Assembly: GCA_039029195.1 (NCBI GenBank)
Contig: JBCCGR010000003.1
Location: 111,032 to 175,031, forward strand
Source: JBCCGR01 sp039029195
GTDB lineage: Bacteria; Pseudomonadota; Alphaproteobacteria; Rhizobiales; Rhizobiaceae
Direction of reading: 5' to 3'
DNA length: 64,000 nt
How positions within the stretch are numbered: the stretch's first letter is position 1; every line of letters begins with the position of its first letter. The position numbers and the translations under genes were made by a program. The notes under the pieces were generated by a model, which worked only from the letters and a program-made list of their open reading frames with translations, was not told the origin of the DNA and did no database searches. This document shows, in pieces, positions 25,807-34,954 of the stretch.

Positions 25807-26793
25807 TCAAAGGCGACGCAAAGCGACCTGATCCACCGCATGATCCTTGCCCTTGTGCAGGATGAGATCCGCGCGCTGCCGCGTCGGCAGAATATTCTCT
25901 TTCAAATTGCGCAGATTGATGCGCTCCCACAGCCCTTGTGCGATGGCGAGGGCTGCACCTTCCGAAACTTGCGAATAACGGTGAAAGAAGGAATCCGGGT
26001 TTTTGAACGCGGTTTCCCGCAACCGCATAAAGCGGGTGATGTACCACGTCTCCACAAGCTCGATTTCGGCGTCGATATAGATCGAGAAATCGAAGAAGTC
26101 GGAGACAAAGGGCACGGAATTGCCGTCAGCGGGCAGTTCATTGGCCTGCAGCACATTGATACCCTCAAAGATCAGAATATCGGGCTGATCAATCGTGACC
26201 ACCTCGTCCGGGATCACATCATAGTAGAAATGCGAGTAGACCGGTGCGGTGACGGTCTTGCGGCCAGCCTTCACATCGGAGAGGAATTTCAGGATTCGTC
26301 GCCGGTCAAAGCTTTCAGGAAAGCCCTTTCTCTCCATCAAACCCTGTTCTCGCAGCTGTGCGTTGGGTTTCAAGAAGCCGTCCGTCGTGATGAGATCAAC
26401 CTTCGGACTTGCCGGCCATCGGGCTAGAAGCTCTTTCAGAATGCGCGCCGTCGTGGATTTGCCAACCGCAACCGAGCCGGCAATGCCAATCACAAACGGG
26501 GTTTTACGACCATCAATGCTGAGAAACTGGCTGCGTTCGTCAAAGAGCCGCTGCGCGCTTTCCACATGGGCGGCGAGCAGCCTAGAGATTGATAGGTAGA
26601 TGCGGCGCACCGCATCGAGGGAAACAGGGTCACCCAACGAGCGCAGGCGTGTCACTTCGTCTTCGGTGAGCGTCAGCGGAGTGTCGGCGCGAAAATTCTC
26701 CCATTCGGCCGCAGAAAAAACCCGATAGGGTGACAGTTCGCTGTCGAGAAATGTTTCTGGAGATAGTTGCTCCATGAACTCAATACCCGTCAT
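25807..26793 (-). CDS. coaA: Pantothenate kinase, type I
   Basis: A 328-residue kinase catalysing the first step of coenzyme A synthesis. It has the P-loop GSVAVGKST, the conserved SPYRVFS N-terminal segment, LITTDGFL and PAPVYSH-like region, and the family end (RADLILHKGKDH). ATG 26793 is used; ATG 26775 (MEQLSP) is an alternative, and neither has a strong ribosome site. The gene lies 73 bases after hisE on the same strand, the usual rhizobial position at the end of the his cluster. Confidence 0.93.
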   Translation of the reverse strand: MTGIEFMEQLSPETFLDSELSPYRVFSAAEWENFRADTPLTLTEDEVTRLRSLGDPVSLDAVRRIYLSISRLLAAHVESAQRLFDERSQFLSIDGRKTPFVIGIAGSVAVGKSTTARILKELLARWPASPKVDLITTDGFLKPNAQLREQGLMERKGFPESFDRRRILKFLSDVKAGRKTVTAPVYSHFYYDVIPDEVVTIDQPDILIFEGINVLQANELPADGNSVPFVSDFFDFSIYIDAEIELVETWYITRFMRLRETAFKNPDSFFHRYSQVSEGAALAIAQGLWERINLRNLKENILPTRQRADLILHKGKDHAVDQVALRRL

Positions 26794-26866
26794 TGCTGCG
26801 CTGAAGAAACGGCAGCACTTTCGCACCAATTTAGCCGGAATTCCCTAATAAATCGACTGGCAGGGC

Positions 26867-27190
26867 CTACGCCTTTGGTCTGGCAGCCTTTTCCGCGTGA
26901 CCGGATTGCCCGGTTCGTCTTGCGAGTTCTTGGAGCACATCATCAAGCGCAATGTCATTCGCGCGCAGAACAACGAGAAAATGAAACAAAAGATCGGCAG
27001 CTTCTTCTGTCAGATCGGACTTTGAGTCGGACACCGCTGCAATGACGGTCTCAATCGCCTCTTCGCCCATCTTTTCCGCAACCTTGTTGCGTCCCTTGGC
27101 AATGAGCGAGGCTGTGTAGGAAACTTTTGGATCATCACCTGCTCGCTTGGTGATGATGGCTTCCAGATCGGCAAGCGTGAATGTTGTCAT
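26867..27190 (-). CDS. hisE: Phosphoribosyl-ATP pyrophosphatase
   Basis: A 107-residue enzyme of histidine biosynthesis hydrolysing phosphoribosyl-ATP to phosphoribosyl-AMP. The MazG-like fold is evident in KVAEKMGEEAIETVIAA and DLTEEAADLLFHFLVVLRA, which carry the acidic metal ligands. ATG 27190 gives MTTFTLADLEAI; a GTG at 27202 is an alternative. It is a separate gene, not fused to HisI, and follows hisF by 30 bases. Confidence 0.92.
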   Translation of the reverse strand: MTTFTLADLEAIITKRAGDDPKVSYTASLIAKGRNKVAEKMGEEAIETVIAAVSDSKSDLTEEAADLLFHFLVVLRANDIALDDVLQELARRTGQSGHAEKAARPKA

Positions 27191-27220
27191 GTTCCTGTCC
27201 ACTTGGGAGTAGGCCTCAGC

Positions 27221-28000
27221 TCAAGGATCGAGCCGAACGGCAATTCCAGCCTTCGCCATGTGCTCCTTGGCCTCGCGAATGGTATAAGTACCAAAATGGA
27301 AAATTGACGCCGCAAGGACTGCATCCGCCCGACCCTCTGTCACGCCTTCAACTAGGTGATCGAGGTTGCCCACACCGCCGGACGCGATGACCGGTATGTT
27401 GACGGCCTCAGAGATTGCCCGGGTCAGTGGCAGATTATAGCCCGCTTTCGTTCCATCCCGATCCATTGAAGTGAGCAGAATTTCCCCGGCTCCCTTCGCA
27501 GCAACCGTTCGGGCGAACTCAACGGCATCAATGCCTGTTTCCTTGCGCCCTCCATGGGTGAAAATCTCCCAACGCGGATTATCTGGCGGAGACTCGACAC
27601 CCTTGGCATCAATTGCAACAACAATGCATTGATCACCGAACTTGTCGGCTGCTTCCGCCACAAAATCCGGATCGAACACCGCCGCTGTGTTGATCGAGAC
27701 CTTGTCGGCACCTGACAATAGCAGACGGCGGATATCCGCCACTTCCCGCACACCGCCGCCCACGGTTAGCGGCATGAAACAGCGCTCGGCGGTTTCCGCG
27801 ACCACATCAAAGATGGTCTCCCGATTGTCGGAAGAGGCAGTGATGTCGAGAAAGCAAAGCTCGTCTGCCCCGGCCTCATCATAGGCAGTTGCCGCCGCCA
27901 CCGGGTCGCCGGCATCGATGAGATCGACGAAGTTGACGCCTTTCACAACGCGCCCGTCCTTCACATCGAGACAGGGGATGATGCGGGTTTTGAGGCTCAT
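27221..28000 (-). CDS. hisF: Imidazole glycerol phosphate synthase, cyclase subunit
   Basis: A 259-residue TIM-barrel cyclase that uses ammonia from HisH to form imidazole glycerol phosphate and AICAR. The two catalytic aspartates are seen in IPCLDVKDGRVVKG and SMDRDGTKAGY; the phosphate-binding loops GGGVRE and ASGGVGNL are present. Its start overlaps the end of hisA. Confidence 0.95.
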   Translation of the reverse strand: MSLKTRIIPCLDVKDGRVVKGVNFVDLIDAGDPVAAATAYDEAGADELCFLDITASSDNRETIFDVVAETAERCFMPLTVGGGVREVADIRRLLLSGADKVSINTAAVFDPDFVAEAADKFGDQCIVVAIDAKGVESPPDNPRWEIFTHGGRKETGIDAVEFARTVAAKGAGEILLTSMDRDGTKAGYNLPLTRAISEAVNIPVIASGGVGNLDHLVEGVTEGRADAVLAASIFHFGTYTIREAKEHMAKAGIAVRLDP

Positions 28001-28734
28001 GCCGACCTCGCCGTTTCAAGCCGCGCCAGTGCTTCGGCAGGATCAATCCGGCCGTCATAGAGCGCCCGGCCCGATATCGCGCCTTCCAGCACTTTCGCAT
28101 CGGGCCGGCACATGCGTTCAATATCGTCCATCGAAGCGAGTCCGCCGGACGCGATGACCGGAATTGATGTTGTTGCTGCCAGATGAAGGGTCGAGTCCCA
28201 GTTGATCCCGGTGAGAACGCCATCACGGTCGATGTCGGTGTAGATGATTGCGGATGCACCAGCATCTTCAAAGCGGGCTGCCATATCAGTCACGGAAAGG
28301 TCAGAGGTTTCAGCCCATCCTTCCACGGCCACGCGGCCACCTTTGGCATCAATGCCAACCGCAACATGGCCGGGGAACTTTTGACAGGCTTCGCGCACAA
28401 GGGCTGGATTCCGCACCGCAATCGTACCCAGAATCACGCGGGAGAGCCCTTTTTCGAGCCAACTTTCAATATGGGAAAGCGTGCGAATGCCACCGCCGAG
28501 TTGCACCGGCATGGTGGTGGATTTCAGGATCGATTGAACCGCCGCGCCATTCACCGCTTCACCGGCAAAGGCGCCATCAAGATCCACCACATGCAAGTGG
28601 CTGAACCCCTGATCCCGAAAGGCGCGCGCCTGCGCACCGGGATCTGTGTTGTAGACCGTGGACTGGTTCATGTCGCCAAGCTTCAAGCGAACACACTGGC
28701 CTTCTTTGAGATCAATGGCGGGAAAAAGGATCAT
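27997..28734 (-). CDS. hisA: ProFAR isomerase
   Basis: A 245-residue TIM barrel isomerising ProFAR to PRFAR in histidine synthesis. The catalytic residues lie in FPAIDLKEGQCVRL and TDIDRDGVLTG, with phosphate loops GGGIRT and ASGGLASM. ATG 28734 overlaps the hisH stop (ATGA), so it is preferred to a start nine bases upstream. It overlaps hisF by four bases at its other end. Confidence 0.95.
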   Translation of the reverse strand: MILFPAIDLKEGQCVRLKLGDMNQSTVYNTDPGAQARAFRDQGFSHLHVVDLDGAFAGEAVNGAAVQSILKSTTMPVQLGGGIRTLSHIESWLEKGLSRVILGTIAVRNPALVREACQKFPGHVAVGIDAKGGRVAVEGWAETSDLSVTDMAARFEDAGASAIIYTDIDRDGVLTGINWDSTLHLAATTSIPVIASGGLASMDDIERMCRPDAKVLEGAISGRALYDGRIDPAEALARLETARSA

Positions 28735-29381
28735 GGCGACCACCGCAAAAAGTTGGCAATCAGAGCCAGCCCCAGTTTCTGGCTTTTTTCCGGGTGAAAC
28801 TGGGTGCCGGCCGTATTGTCCTTGGCAACAATCGCCGTGACATCCGCACCATAGTCGGTGGTGGCGATGATCCGCTCGGGATCGCTCGCTTTCAGATGAT
28901 AGGAGTGAACGAAATAGGCGTGCAGGCCAGCTTCACCAGCCGGAATACCAGCCAAAAGCGAGTGGTCGGCTTTCTTGTTGAGCGTGTTCCAGCCTATTTG
29001 CGGGATTTTCAGGCTGTTGTCGTCGGGTTCCATTAGGACAACATCGCCTTCAATCCAGCCAAAGCCGGGCGTCACCTTCTTCTCAAGGCCGCGGCTCGCC
29101 ATGAGCTGCATACCAACGCAAATCCCTAAAAACGGCCGTCCTTTGTTGTGCACATGGTCTTCGAGCGCTTCCCAGACGCCATCCACGGCGGCAAGACCCT
29201 CGCGGCAATCTGCAAACGCACCCACACCCGGCAGTACGATGCGATCAGCGCTGCCAATCCACTCTGGGTCGCGGCTTAACGCGATTTCGGCATCGATGCC
29301 GCTTTCCCGCGCCGCCCGTTCGAAGGATTTGAGCGCCGAGTGCAGATTGCCCGAACCATAATCAACAATTGCCACCCGCAT
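28731..29381 (-). CDS. hisH: Imidazole glycerol phosphate synthase, glutaminase subunit
   Basis: A 216-residue class I glutamine amidotransferase that supplies ammonia to HisF. The nucleophilic cysteine is in FLGICVGMQL and the His-Glu pair in GTQFHPEKS. It follows the DUF2628 gene by two bases and overlaps hisA by four. Confidence 0.95.
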   Translation of the reverse strand: MRVAIVDYGSGNLHSALKSFERAARESGIDAEIALSRDPEWIGSADRIVLPGVGAFADCREGLAAVDGVWEALEDHVHNKGRPFLGICVGMQLMASRGLEKKVTPGFGWIEGDVVLMEPDDNSLKIPQIGWNTLNKKADHSLLAGIPAGEAGLHAYFVHSYHLKASDPERIIATTDYGADVTAIVAKDNTAGTQFHPEKSQKLGLALIANFLRWSP

Positions 29382-29383
29382 GA

Positions 29384-29893
29384 TCAGATCCGATCATCCA
29401 CCAGCCCGAGCGAGAGCGGTTCATTGTTCCACGGATCAACGGCGACCCGGCGGTCCTCCGAGGTGACCTTGTTTTTCGATTTCTTTGGCTGTGCAGGCGC
29501 TTCGGCATAGTTCACAGGGCCGCTCTGATAATTGTTCACATGGCGGGCAATGAGGAGTTCCTCTGCATCACGTCTGTTTGCAGCTTCGACAACACTGATC
29601 ATCGGAAACCCTCTTCGCTCCAATTTCGCGCGCCGAAGATTGTTGCCCTCAAGCAGCAGGTAAAGACCGGGAAGTGAGGCCAGCACAAAGGCAAACGGGC
29701 CAAGCGCGGTGAGCAGTGAAACCAGCAGAATGGCCGTCACCAGCAGATAGACCAACAATCCGAACCACAGCCGGTGCACGATGAGCCAAAATGGCGGGGC
29801 GATGATGGCCCAGGGCGCTGTCGCCTCCGGCACAAGTTTCGCTGTTTCCAGCGCCTCGGAGCCCGTATCTGCAGCGTGAACGGTAAAAATCAT
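29384..29893 (-). CDS. DUF2628-family membrane protein in the his operon
   Basis: A 169-residue protein of DUF2628 type. The N-terminal part starts MIFTVHAADTG; hydrophobic segments at about residues 35-60 and 62-85 carry the family pattern (WFGLLVYLLVTAILLVSLL), and the C-terminus is charged. It lies four bases after hisB and two before hisH, so it is part of the his transcript. This insertion is frequent in rhizobial his operons; no role in histidine synthesis is known. Confidence 0.75.
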   Translation of the reverse strand: MIFTVHAADTGSEALETAKLVPEATAPWAIIAPPFWLIVHRLWFGLLVYLLVTAILLVSLLTALGPFAFVLASLPGLYLLLEGNNLRRAKLERRGFPMISVVEAANRRDAEELLIARHVNNYQSGPVNYAEAPAQPKKSKNKVTSEDRRVAVDPWNNEPLSLGLVDDRI

Positions 29894-29897
29894 GGCC

Positions 29898-30518
29898 CTA
29901 TCCGCTCAGCGTGCCCTTGGTCGATGGAACCACATCCGCCATGCGCGGATCGGTTTCCGTGGCCGCCCGCAATGTTCGGGCCACCGCCTTGAAACAGGTT
30001 TCAGCAATGTGGTGGCAGTTCTCGCCATAGAGATTTTCGATGTGCAGGGTGATCCCGGCATTCTGCGCCAGCGCATGGAAGAACTCCCGGAAGAGCTCGG
30101 TATCAAATCCACCCACCTTGTCGCGAGAAAAGTTCACCCGCCAGATGAGGTAAGGTCGCCCGGATACATCCAGCGCAGAGCGCGTCAGCGTTTCATCCAT
30201 AGCAAGATCAAGCGAAGCGTAGCGGCGAATGCCCTTGCGGTCGCCCAACGCCTCGGTGAGCGCCTGCCCGATTGCAATGCCTGTGTCTTCCACCGTGTGG
30301 TGATCATCCACGTGCAGGTCGCCTTTGGCCCGGATTTTCATGTCGATCAGCGAGTGGCGAGAAAGCTGCTCAAGCATGTGATCGAAGAAACCAACGCCCG
30401 TTTCAATGTCGAATGCGCCGGTGCCATCCACATTGAGTTCAACGGAAATGTCGGTCTCATTGGTTTTGCGAGCAACGGAAGCTGTGCGCTTTTTTACGGC
30501 GGTCTTGCGGGAAGCCAT
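29898..30518 (-). CDS. hisB: Imidazoleglycerol-phosphate dehydratase
   Basis: A 206-residue, single-function dehydratase of histidine synthesis. The metal-binding histidine motifs are present: GFFDHMLEQLSRHS, DDHHTVEDTGI and CHHIAETCFKA. The N-terminal 20 residues are basic and variable. ATG 30518 is chosen because the longer frame to 30653 is not family-like. It heads the his operon and is divergent from hslV. Confidence 0.93.
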   Translation of the reverse strand: MASRKTAVKKRTASVARKTNETDISVELNVDGTGAFDIETGVGFFDHMLEQLSRHSLIDMKIRAKGDLHVDDHHTVEDTGIAIGQALTEALGDRKGIRRYASLDLAMDETLTRSALDVSGRPYLIWRVNFSRDKVGGFDTELFREFFHALAQNAGITLHIENLYGENCHHIAETCFKAVARTLRAATETDPRMADVVPSTKGTLSG

Positions 30519-30742
30519 GGTTCGGCTCCTGTCACGGTGGAATTCGACGAGGCTGTAGCAGGCAGCGGGCGCAAATTCCAGATCGAGACGGCTGCAAACC
30601 GCCTGATCTTTAACATATTCAGCCAAGGCGTTTGATTTTGCCGCTGAAAACAATACATAGCCTGTTCACGATGCGGGCACCGGTATTCGAACATATTTTC
30701 ACGCCGACATCCTCCCGCAAATTGATCAGACAGGACGTCACG

Positions 30743-31294
30743 ATGAGCGAACAGTCTCAATCCATGCACGCAACAACGATTGTCACCGTGCGTAAAGGCG
30801 ACAAGGTGGTGATTGCCGGTGACGGGCAGGTGAGCCTTGGCCAGACGGTCATCAAGGGCAATGCGCGCAAGGTGCGCACGCTCGCAAAGGGCAATGTGAT
30901 TGCCGGATTCGCTGGCGCCACCGCCGACGCCTTTACCCTGCTGGAGCGACTGGATGCCAAGCTCGAACAATATCCCGAGCAACTGACGCGAGCCTGCGTG
31001 GAACTGGCGAAGGACTGGCGCACCGACCGGTATCTGCGTCGACTGGAAGCCATGATGCTGGTTGCCGACAAATCCACATCACTTTGCCTCACAGGCACCG
31101 GCGATGTTCTTGAACCGGAAGACGGGGTTATGGCCATCGGGTCCGGCGGAAATTATGCGCTCGCCGCAGCGCGTGCGCTGATGGAAACCGACAAATCAGC
31201 AGAAGAGATTGCCCGCCGCGCCATGGAAATTGCCGCCGACATCTGCGTCTACACCAACTCAAATTTTGTGGTCGAAAGTCTCGATGCCGAGTGA
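30743..31294 (+). CDS. hslV: ATP-dependent protease, peptidase subunit HslV
   Basis: A 183-residue proteasome-like peptidase. After a nine-residue propeptide ending in HA, the mature protein begins at the nucleophilic threonine (TTIVTVRKGDKVVIAGDGQ). The AIGSGGNYALAAARAL segment is conserved. ATG 30743 follows CAGGACG. The stop is overlapped by the next gene. HslV pairs with HslU, encoded one gene downstream. Confidence 0.94.
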   Translation: MSEQSQSMHATTIVTVRKGDKVVIAGDGQVSLGQTVIKGNARKVRTLAKGNVIAGFAGATADAFTLLERLDAKLEQYPEQLTRACVELAKDWRTDRYLRRLEAMMLVADKSTSLCLTGTGDVLEPEDGVMAIGSGGNYALAAARALMETDKSAEEIARRAMEIAADICVYTNSNFVVESLDAE

Positions 31295-32465
31295 TCACGT
31301 CCTTGAACAGGCCGTAAGCCGCGGCATCATCACTGCCGATCAGGGTCGCCAGATCGCGGCGCTTGATGCCGAGCAGAACCAGGTTTGGGGTGCCGCGCGC
31401 GAGCCCGTGAGCGAGCCACAGCCAGTTCCGCTGGTGGACCCTGATGGTGACGCCCGCACGGATGGTGAAGATGATGAAGCCTTTCGCTTTCTGACCGGCT
31501 TCAATGACGTGTTTCTAGCGCTCGGCGTGGGCATGGTTCTTTATGGCCTGTCGATTTCCGGCACCACCGCAACGGTCAACGGGCTGATGATCACGCTGGT
31601 CGTGTTGTGGCTGTTGGCGGAAGTGCTTGCAGCCCGGCTCAAGCGGGCCTTGCCAAGCATGATCATTGCGGGCGCTTTTGTTTATCTCGCCATCAAGCTT
31701 GCCGGACTTCAGTTTTCTGATCTGGTCTTTGGCGAAAGCAACATTTTTGAAGCGCTGCTGGAAGATGCGACGCGGGTGCTGCCATTCTCGCTGGCAGGAA
31801 CCGCCGCAGCGCTCATTTTCTATGTGCGTTTTCGGCTTCCGTTTGCCGTGTTTCTGATTGCCGGATCGCTGGTGTTTCTGGTGTTCACCCTCACCTTTTC
31901 CTATTTGAGAGAAGATATCACCACCTATGCCATTCCCATTTTGCTCCTAACCGGGCTCTCGGTTTTTGCAGCCGCGATGTATTTCGACACCTCCGACATC
32001 AATCGCCGGACCCGGTTGAGCGACAACGCGTTCTGGCTGCATCTCATTGCGTCACCGTTGATTGTGCATTCCATCATGTGGCAGGCCGCAATCTGGATGG
32101 GTGTGGGCGATCCGGAACTGTGGAGTGGCAACAGAATTGGAACCATAGTCGGTCTTCACTCCATTGCGTCCACGCTCGCGATCATCGTCTTGGCCATCTT
32201 CATTTTTGTCATGGTTGTTGCACTCGTCATTGATCGCCGTGCGATGCTGGTCTCGTCATTGATCTACGTATCGGCGGCGGTTGCCTTCTACGTGACCAGC
32301 CAGGGCGCAGTGCTGAGTGCTGCAACCTTTGTACCCGTGATCATCGGCGGCGGCATCATTGCCGTTGGTACCGGCTGGCGGCCCCTACGCCGCGCCGTAT
32401 TCAGATTTTTACCCCTTGCGGCCGTGGAACCATACGTGCCGCCGCTTAGAGGAAATCCTGTATGA
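31284..32465 (+). CDS. Multi-pass membrane protein between hslV and hslU
   Basis: A 393-residue protein. A soluble N-terminal region (about 80 residues) begins SDHVLEQAVSRGIITADQGRQ, similar in style to DUF2157 proteins; about ten hydrophobic helices follow. Family assignment is tentative. The ATG at 31284 overlaps hslV by 11 bases and its stop overlaps hslU by four, so all three are coupled. Its role is unknown; the position suggests regulation with the HslVU protease rather than a known subunit. Confidence 0.75.
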   Translation: MPSDHVLEQAVSRGIITADQGRQIAALDAEQNQVWGAAREPVSEPQPVPLVDPDGDARTDGEDDEAFRFLTGFNDVFLALGVGMVLYGLSISGTTATVNGLMITLVVLWLLAEVLAARLKRALPSMIIAGAFVYLAIKLAGLQFSDLVFGESNIFEALLEDATRVLPFSLAGTAAALIFYVRFRLPFAVFLIAGSLVFLVFTLTFSYLREDITTYAIPILLLTGLSVFAAAMYFDTSDINRRTRLSDNAFWLHLIASPLIVHSIMWQAAIWMGVGDPELWSGNRIGTIVGLHSIASTLAIIVLAIFIFVMVVALVIDRRAMLVSSLIYVSAAVAFYVTSQGAVLSAATFVPVIIGGGIIAVGTGWRPLRRAVFRFLPLAAVEPYVPPLRGNPV

Positions 32466-33772
32466 CGAACTTTTCTCCACGCGAGATTGTTTCCGAACTC
32501 GACCGCTACATTATCGGCCAGAAAGACGCCAAGCGCGCGGTTGCCGTGGCCCTGCGCAATCGCTGGCGTCGGCAGCAACTTGAAAGCCCGATGAAAGAGG
32601 AGGTTCTACCGAAAAACATCCTCATGATCGGGCCGACCGGCGTTGGCAAGACCGAAATTTCGCGCCGCCTGGCGCGTCTCGCGGGCGCACCATTCCTGAA
32701 GGTTGAGGCCACCAAATTCACTGAAGTCGGCTATGTGGGCCGCGATGTGGAGCAGATCATCCGCGATCTGGTGGAAGTGGGCATCGGGCTGGTGCGCGAG
32801 CGCAAGCGCGAACAGGTGAAGGCCAACGCCCATCTGGCGGCGGAAGAACGTGTGCTCGATGCGCTCGTTGGATCAACTGCGAGCCCCGCAACCCGCGAGA
32901 GCTTTCGCCAGCGCCTGCATGATGGCGTGTTGGATGACAAGGAAATCGAGGTTGAAGTCGCCGATCATTCAAACCCCATGGGCGGATTTGAAATTCCTGG
33001 CATGCCGGGTGCCAATGTGGGCATGATTGATCTTGGCGATATGATGTCCCGCGCCATGGGCAATCGCACCAAGAAGCGCAAAACGACAGTGCGTGAATCC
33101 TACGAACTTCTTATCAACGAGGAATCCGACAAGCTGCTGGATGACGAGCAAATCGTGCAGGAAGCCATCGCTTCGGCAGAAAATGACGGCATCGTTTTCC
33201 TTGATGAGATCGACAAGATCGCCGCACGAGAGGGCACGCAGGGCGGTGGCTCGGTCTCCCGCGAGGGTGTGCAGCGCGATTTGTTGCCACTGGTAGAAGG
33301 AACCACCGTTGCCACCAAGCATGGTCCGGTTAAAACCGATCATATTCTGTTTGTGGCCTCCGGTGCGTTTCATGTCTCAAAACCATCTGATCTGTTGCCG
33401 GAACTGCAGGGTCGTCTTCCAATTAGAGTGGAGCTTCGGGCGCTGACGAAGGAAGATTTCGTTCGCATTCTCACCGAAACCGAAGCAAGCCTCATCAAAC
33501 AATATGTAGCTTTGATGGGCACCGAAGAGCTGACGCTTGAATTCACCGATGATGCCATTGACGCTCTGGCAGACATTGCAGTGGAGCTCAACGCCAGCGT
33601 GGAAAACATCGGTGCACGCCGTTTGCAGACCGTTATGGAGCGTGTGTTGGATGAAATATCCTTCACAGCGCCTGACCGGTCCGGGGAAACGGTCAAGATT
33701 GACGGTGAGTTTGTGCGTAAGAACCTGGGCGAACTCGCCAAAAACACCGATCTGAGCCAGTTCATCTTGTAG
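32462..33772 (+). CDS. hslU: ATP-dependent protease, ATPase subunit HslU
   Basis: A 436-residue AAA+ unfoldase. N-terminal segment PREIVSELDRYIIGQKDAKR, Walker A GPTGVGKTEI, the intermediate (I) domain between about residues 110 and 240, Walker B GIVFLDEIDKIA, and the C-terminal NIGARRLQTVMERVLDEISF region are all present, ending in the short DLSQFIL tail that docks into HslV. Its start overlaps the membrane protein gene by four bases. Confidence 0.95.
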   Translation: MTNFSPREIVSELDRYIIGQKDAKRAVAVALRNRWRRQQLESPMKEEVLPKNILMIGPTGVGKTEISRRLARLAGAPFLKVEATKFTEVGYVGRDVEQIIRDLVEVGIGLVRERKREQVKANAHLAAEERVLDALVGSTASPATRESFRQRLHDGVLDDKEIEVEVADHSNPMGGFEIPGMPGANVGMIDLGDMMSRAMGNRTKKRKTTVRESYELLINEESDKLLDDEQIVQEAIASAENDGIVFLDEIDKIAAREGTQGGGSVSREGVQRDLLPLVEGTTVATKHGPVKTDHILFVASGAFHVSKPSDLLPELQGRLPIRVELRALTKEDFVRILTETEASLIKQYVALMGTEELTLEFTDDAIDALADIAVELNASVENIGARRLQTVMERVLDEISFTAPDRSGETVKIDGEFVRKNLGELAKNTDLSQFIL

Positions 33773-33773
33773 T

Positions 33774-33788
33774 TGCCCAATTTGGGCA
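33774..33788 (+). terminator. Short hairpin after hslU
   Basis: TGCCCAA-T-TTGGGCA is a perfect inverted repeat two bases after the hslU stop. It has only a short T-poor tail, so it is a weak terminator or an RNA-end protector at best. Confidence 0.3.
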
Positions 33789-33885
33789 TTAACGGCCTGC
33801 ACTGAATTGCACAGACATGCGCTCAATTTCGTGCCAGACTGGTCGCCAGCTCGATGTGATCTTCGTCAATTCAAAGATCATTTTT

Positions 33886-33964
33886 CGTCATTCCGGCCTT
33901 TATAGCCGGAATCCATGATGTCGATTGTAGAGCTGGATTGCGGTCCTGAAGACCGCAATGACGC
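33886..33964. repeat. Two-hairpin intergenic repeat, copy 1
   Basis: About 79 bases beginning CGTCATTCCGGC and ending CCGCAATGACGC. It folds as two hairpins: 33890-33897 with 33905-33912, and 33937-33945 with 33951-33959 (loop CTGAA). A second copy at 50687-50766 has the same layout with compensating stem changes. It lies between hslU and the DUF1402 gene and is not coding. Confidence 0.75.
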
Positions 33965-33985
33965 ACGTGAAGCGTTTGAAAGAGA

Positions 33986-34954
33986 ATGAACATGGTTCGA
34001 TTGTTGTTGGCTGTCTTTCTGGCGGTCGCCCTGCAAACCACCAACGTCGCCCTGGCGGCATCAATCTCTGTGCCACCGGGCAATCGCCACGCAAAACAAC
34101 CCGCGATTCCATCAGGAGCCTACAAGCGCACGCGCTCCTCTGCCGGATCGTTTGATGCCAAATATCGCAAGATCAGAAACCTTCTGGCGCGCGATAAAAA
34201 GCTGATGAAAAAGATCAAATCCGCCGCCCGCAAGTTTGGCATTGATCCGATTCATATTGTTGGCGCGCTGGTGGGTGAACACACTTACAATGTGGATGCG
34301 CTCGACCGGTTTCAAACCTATTATGTCAAGGCGCTCGCCTACCTCGGCGAGTCGATTTCCTTCGGCTACAAGCGCACCTCCATCAAGAAAATGATGGCGA
34401 AACCACAATTTTCAAAGTGCACCGCCATTCGCGATTCCTACGACAAATGGTCGTGTCGCGAGACGGTCTGGAACAAACAATTCCGCGGCAAACGCGTTGA
34501 TGGCATTGCCTGGCCCAATGACCGCTTCGGACGGGTGTTCTTTCAGCCGAAGTTTGCAGGTCAGACCTTTGGTCTGGGGCAGTTGAACCCGCTGACGGCG
34601 CTGAAGGTTTCCGACATGGTTGCCCGCAAGAGCCGGTTCCGCAAACTCAACGAAAACAATGCGCCGCAGGTCTACAAGGCGATCATGGATCCTGATTCGA
34701 CGCTCCTCTACATGGCAGCCGTCATTCGCAATTCCATCGACACCTACAACAAGGTCGCCGGCTTCGACATTTCGAAGAACCCGGGCATCACCGCAACACT
34801 CTATAATCTCGGCAATGTTCGCGCCCGTGCTTATCAGCTCCGCGCCAAGAACAAGGCCCGCCGGGCGCAGGGCAAAAAACCGATCCTGCCACAGGAAAAC
34901 TATTACGGCTGGCTGGTGAACTCAAAAGCCGAGGAACTGCGCGGGCTTTTGTAG
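33986..34954 (+). CDS. DUF1402-family secreted protein
   Basis: A 322-residue protein with a signal peptide (about residues 1-25, ending in ALAAS). The mature part, rich in lysine and arginine, matches the DUF1402 family of rhizobia: FGIDPIHIVGALVGEHTYNVDALD, then GQTFGLGQLNPLTALKVSDMV. The pattern of a glutamate (GEHTYN) followed by a GLGQLNP segment recalls lytic transglycosylase-like folds, so action on peptidoglycan is possible but unproved. A tandem ATG at 33992 is an alternative start. Confidence 0.82.
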   Translation: MNMVRLLLAVFLAVALQTTNVALAASISVPPGNRHAKQPAIPSGAYKRTRSSAGSFDAKYRKIRNLLARDKKLMKKIKSAARKFGIDPIHIVGALVGEHTYNVDALDRFQTYYVKALAYLGESISFGYKRTSIKKMMAKPQFSKCTAIRDSYDKWSCRETVWNKQFRGKRVDGIAWPNDRFGRVFFQPKFAGQTFGLGQLNPLTALKVSDMVARKSRFRKLNENNAPQVYKAIMDPDSTLLYMAAVIRNSIDTYNKVAGFDISKNPGITATLYNLGNVRARAYQLRAKNKARRAQGKKPILPQENYYGWLVNSKAEELRGLL

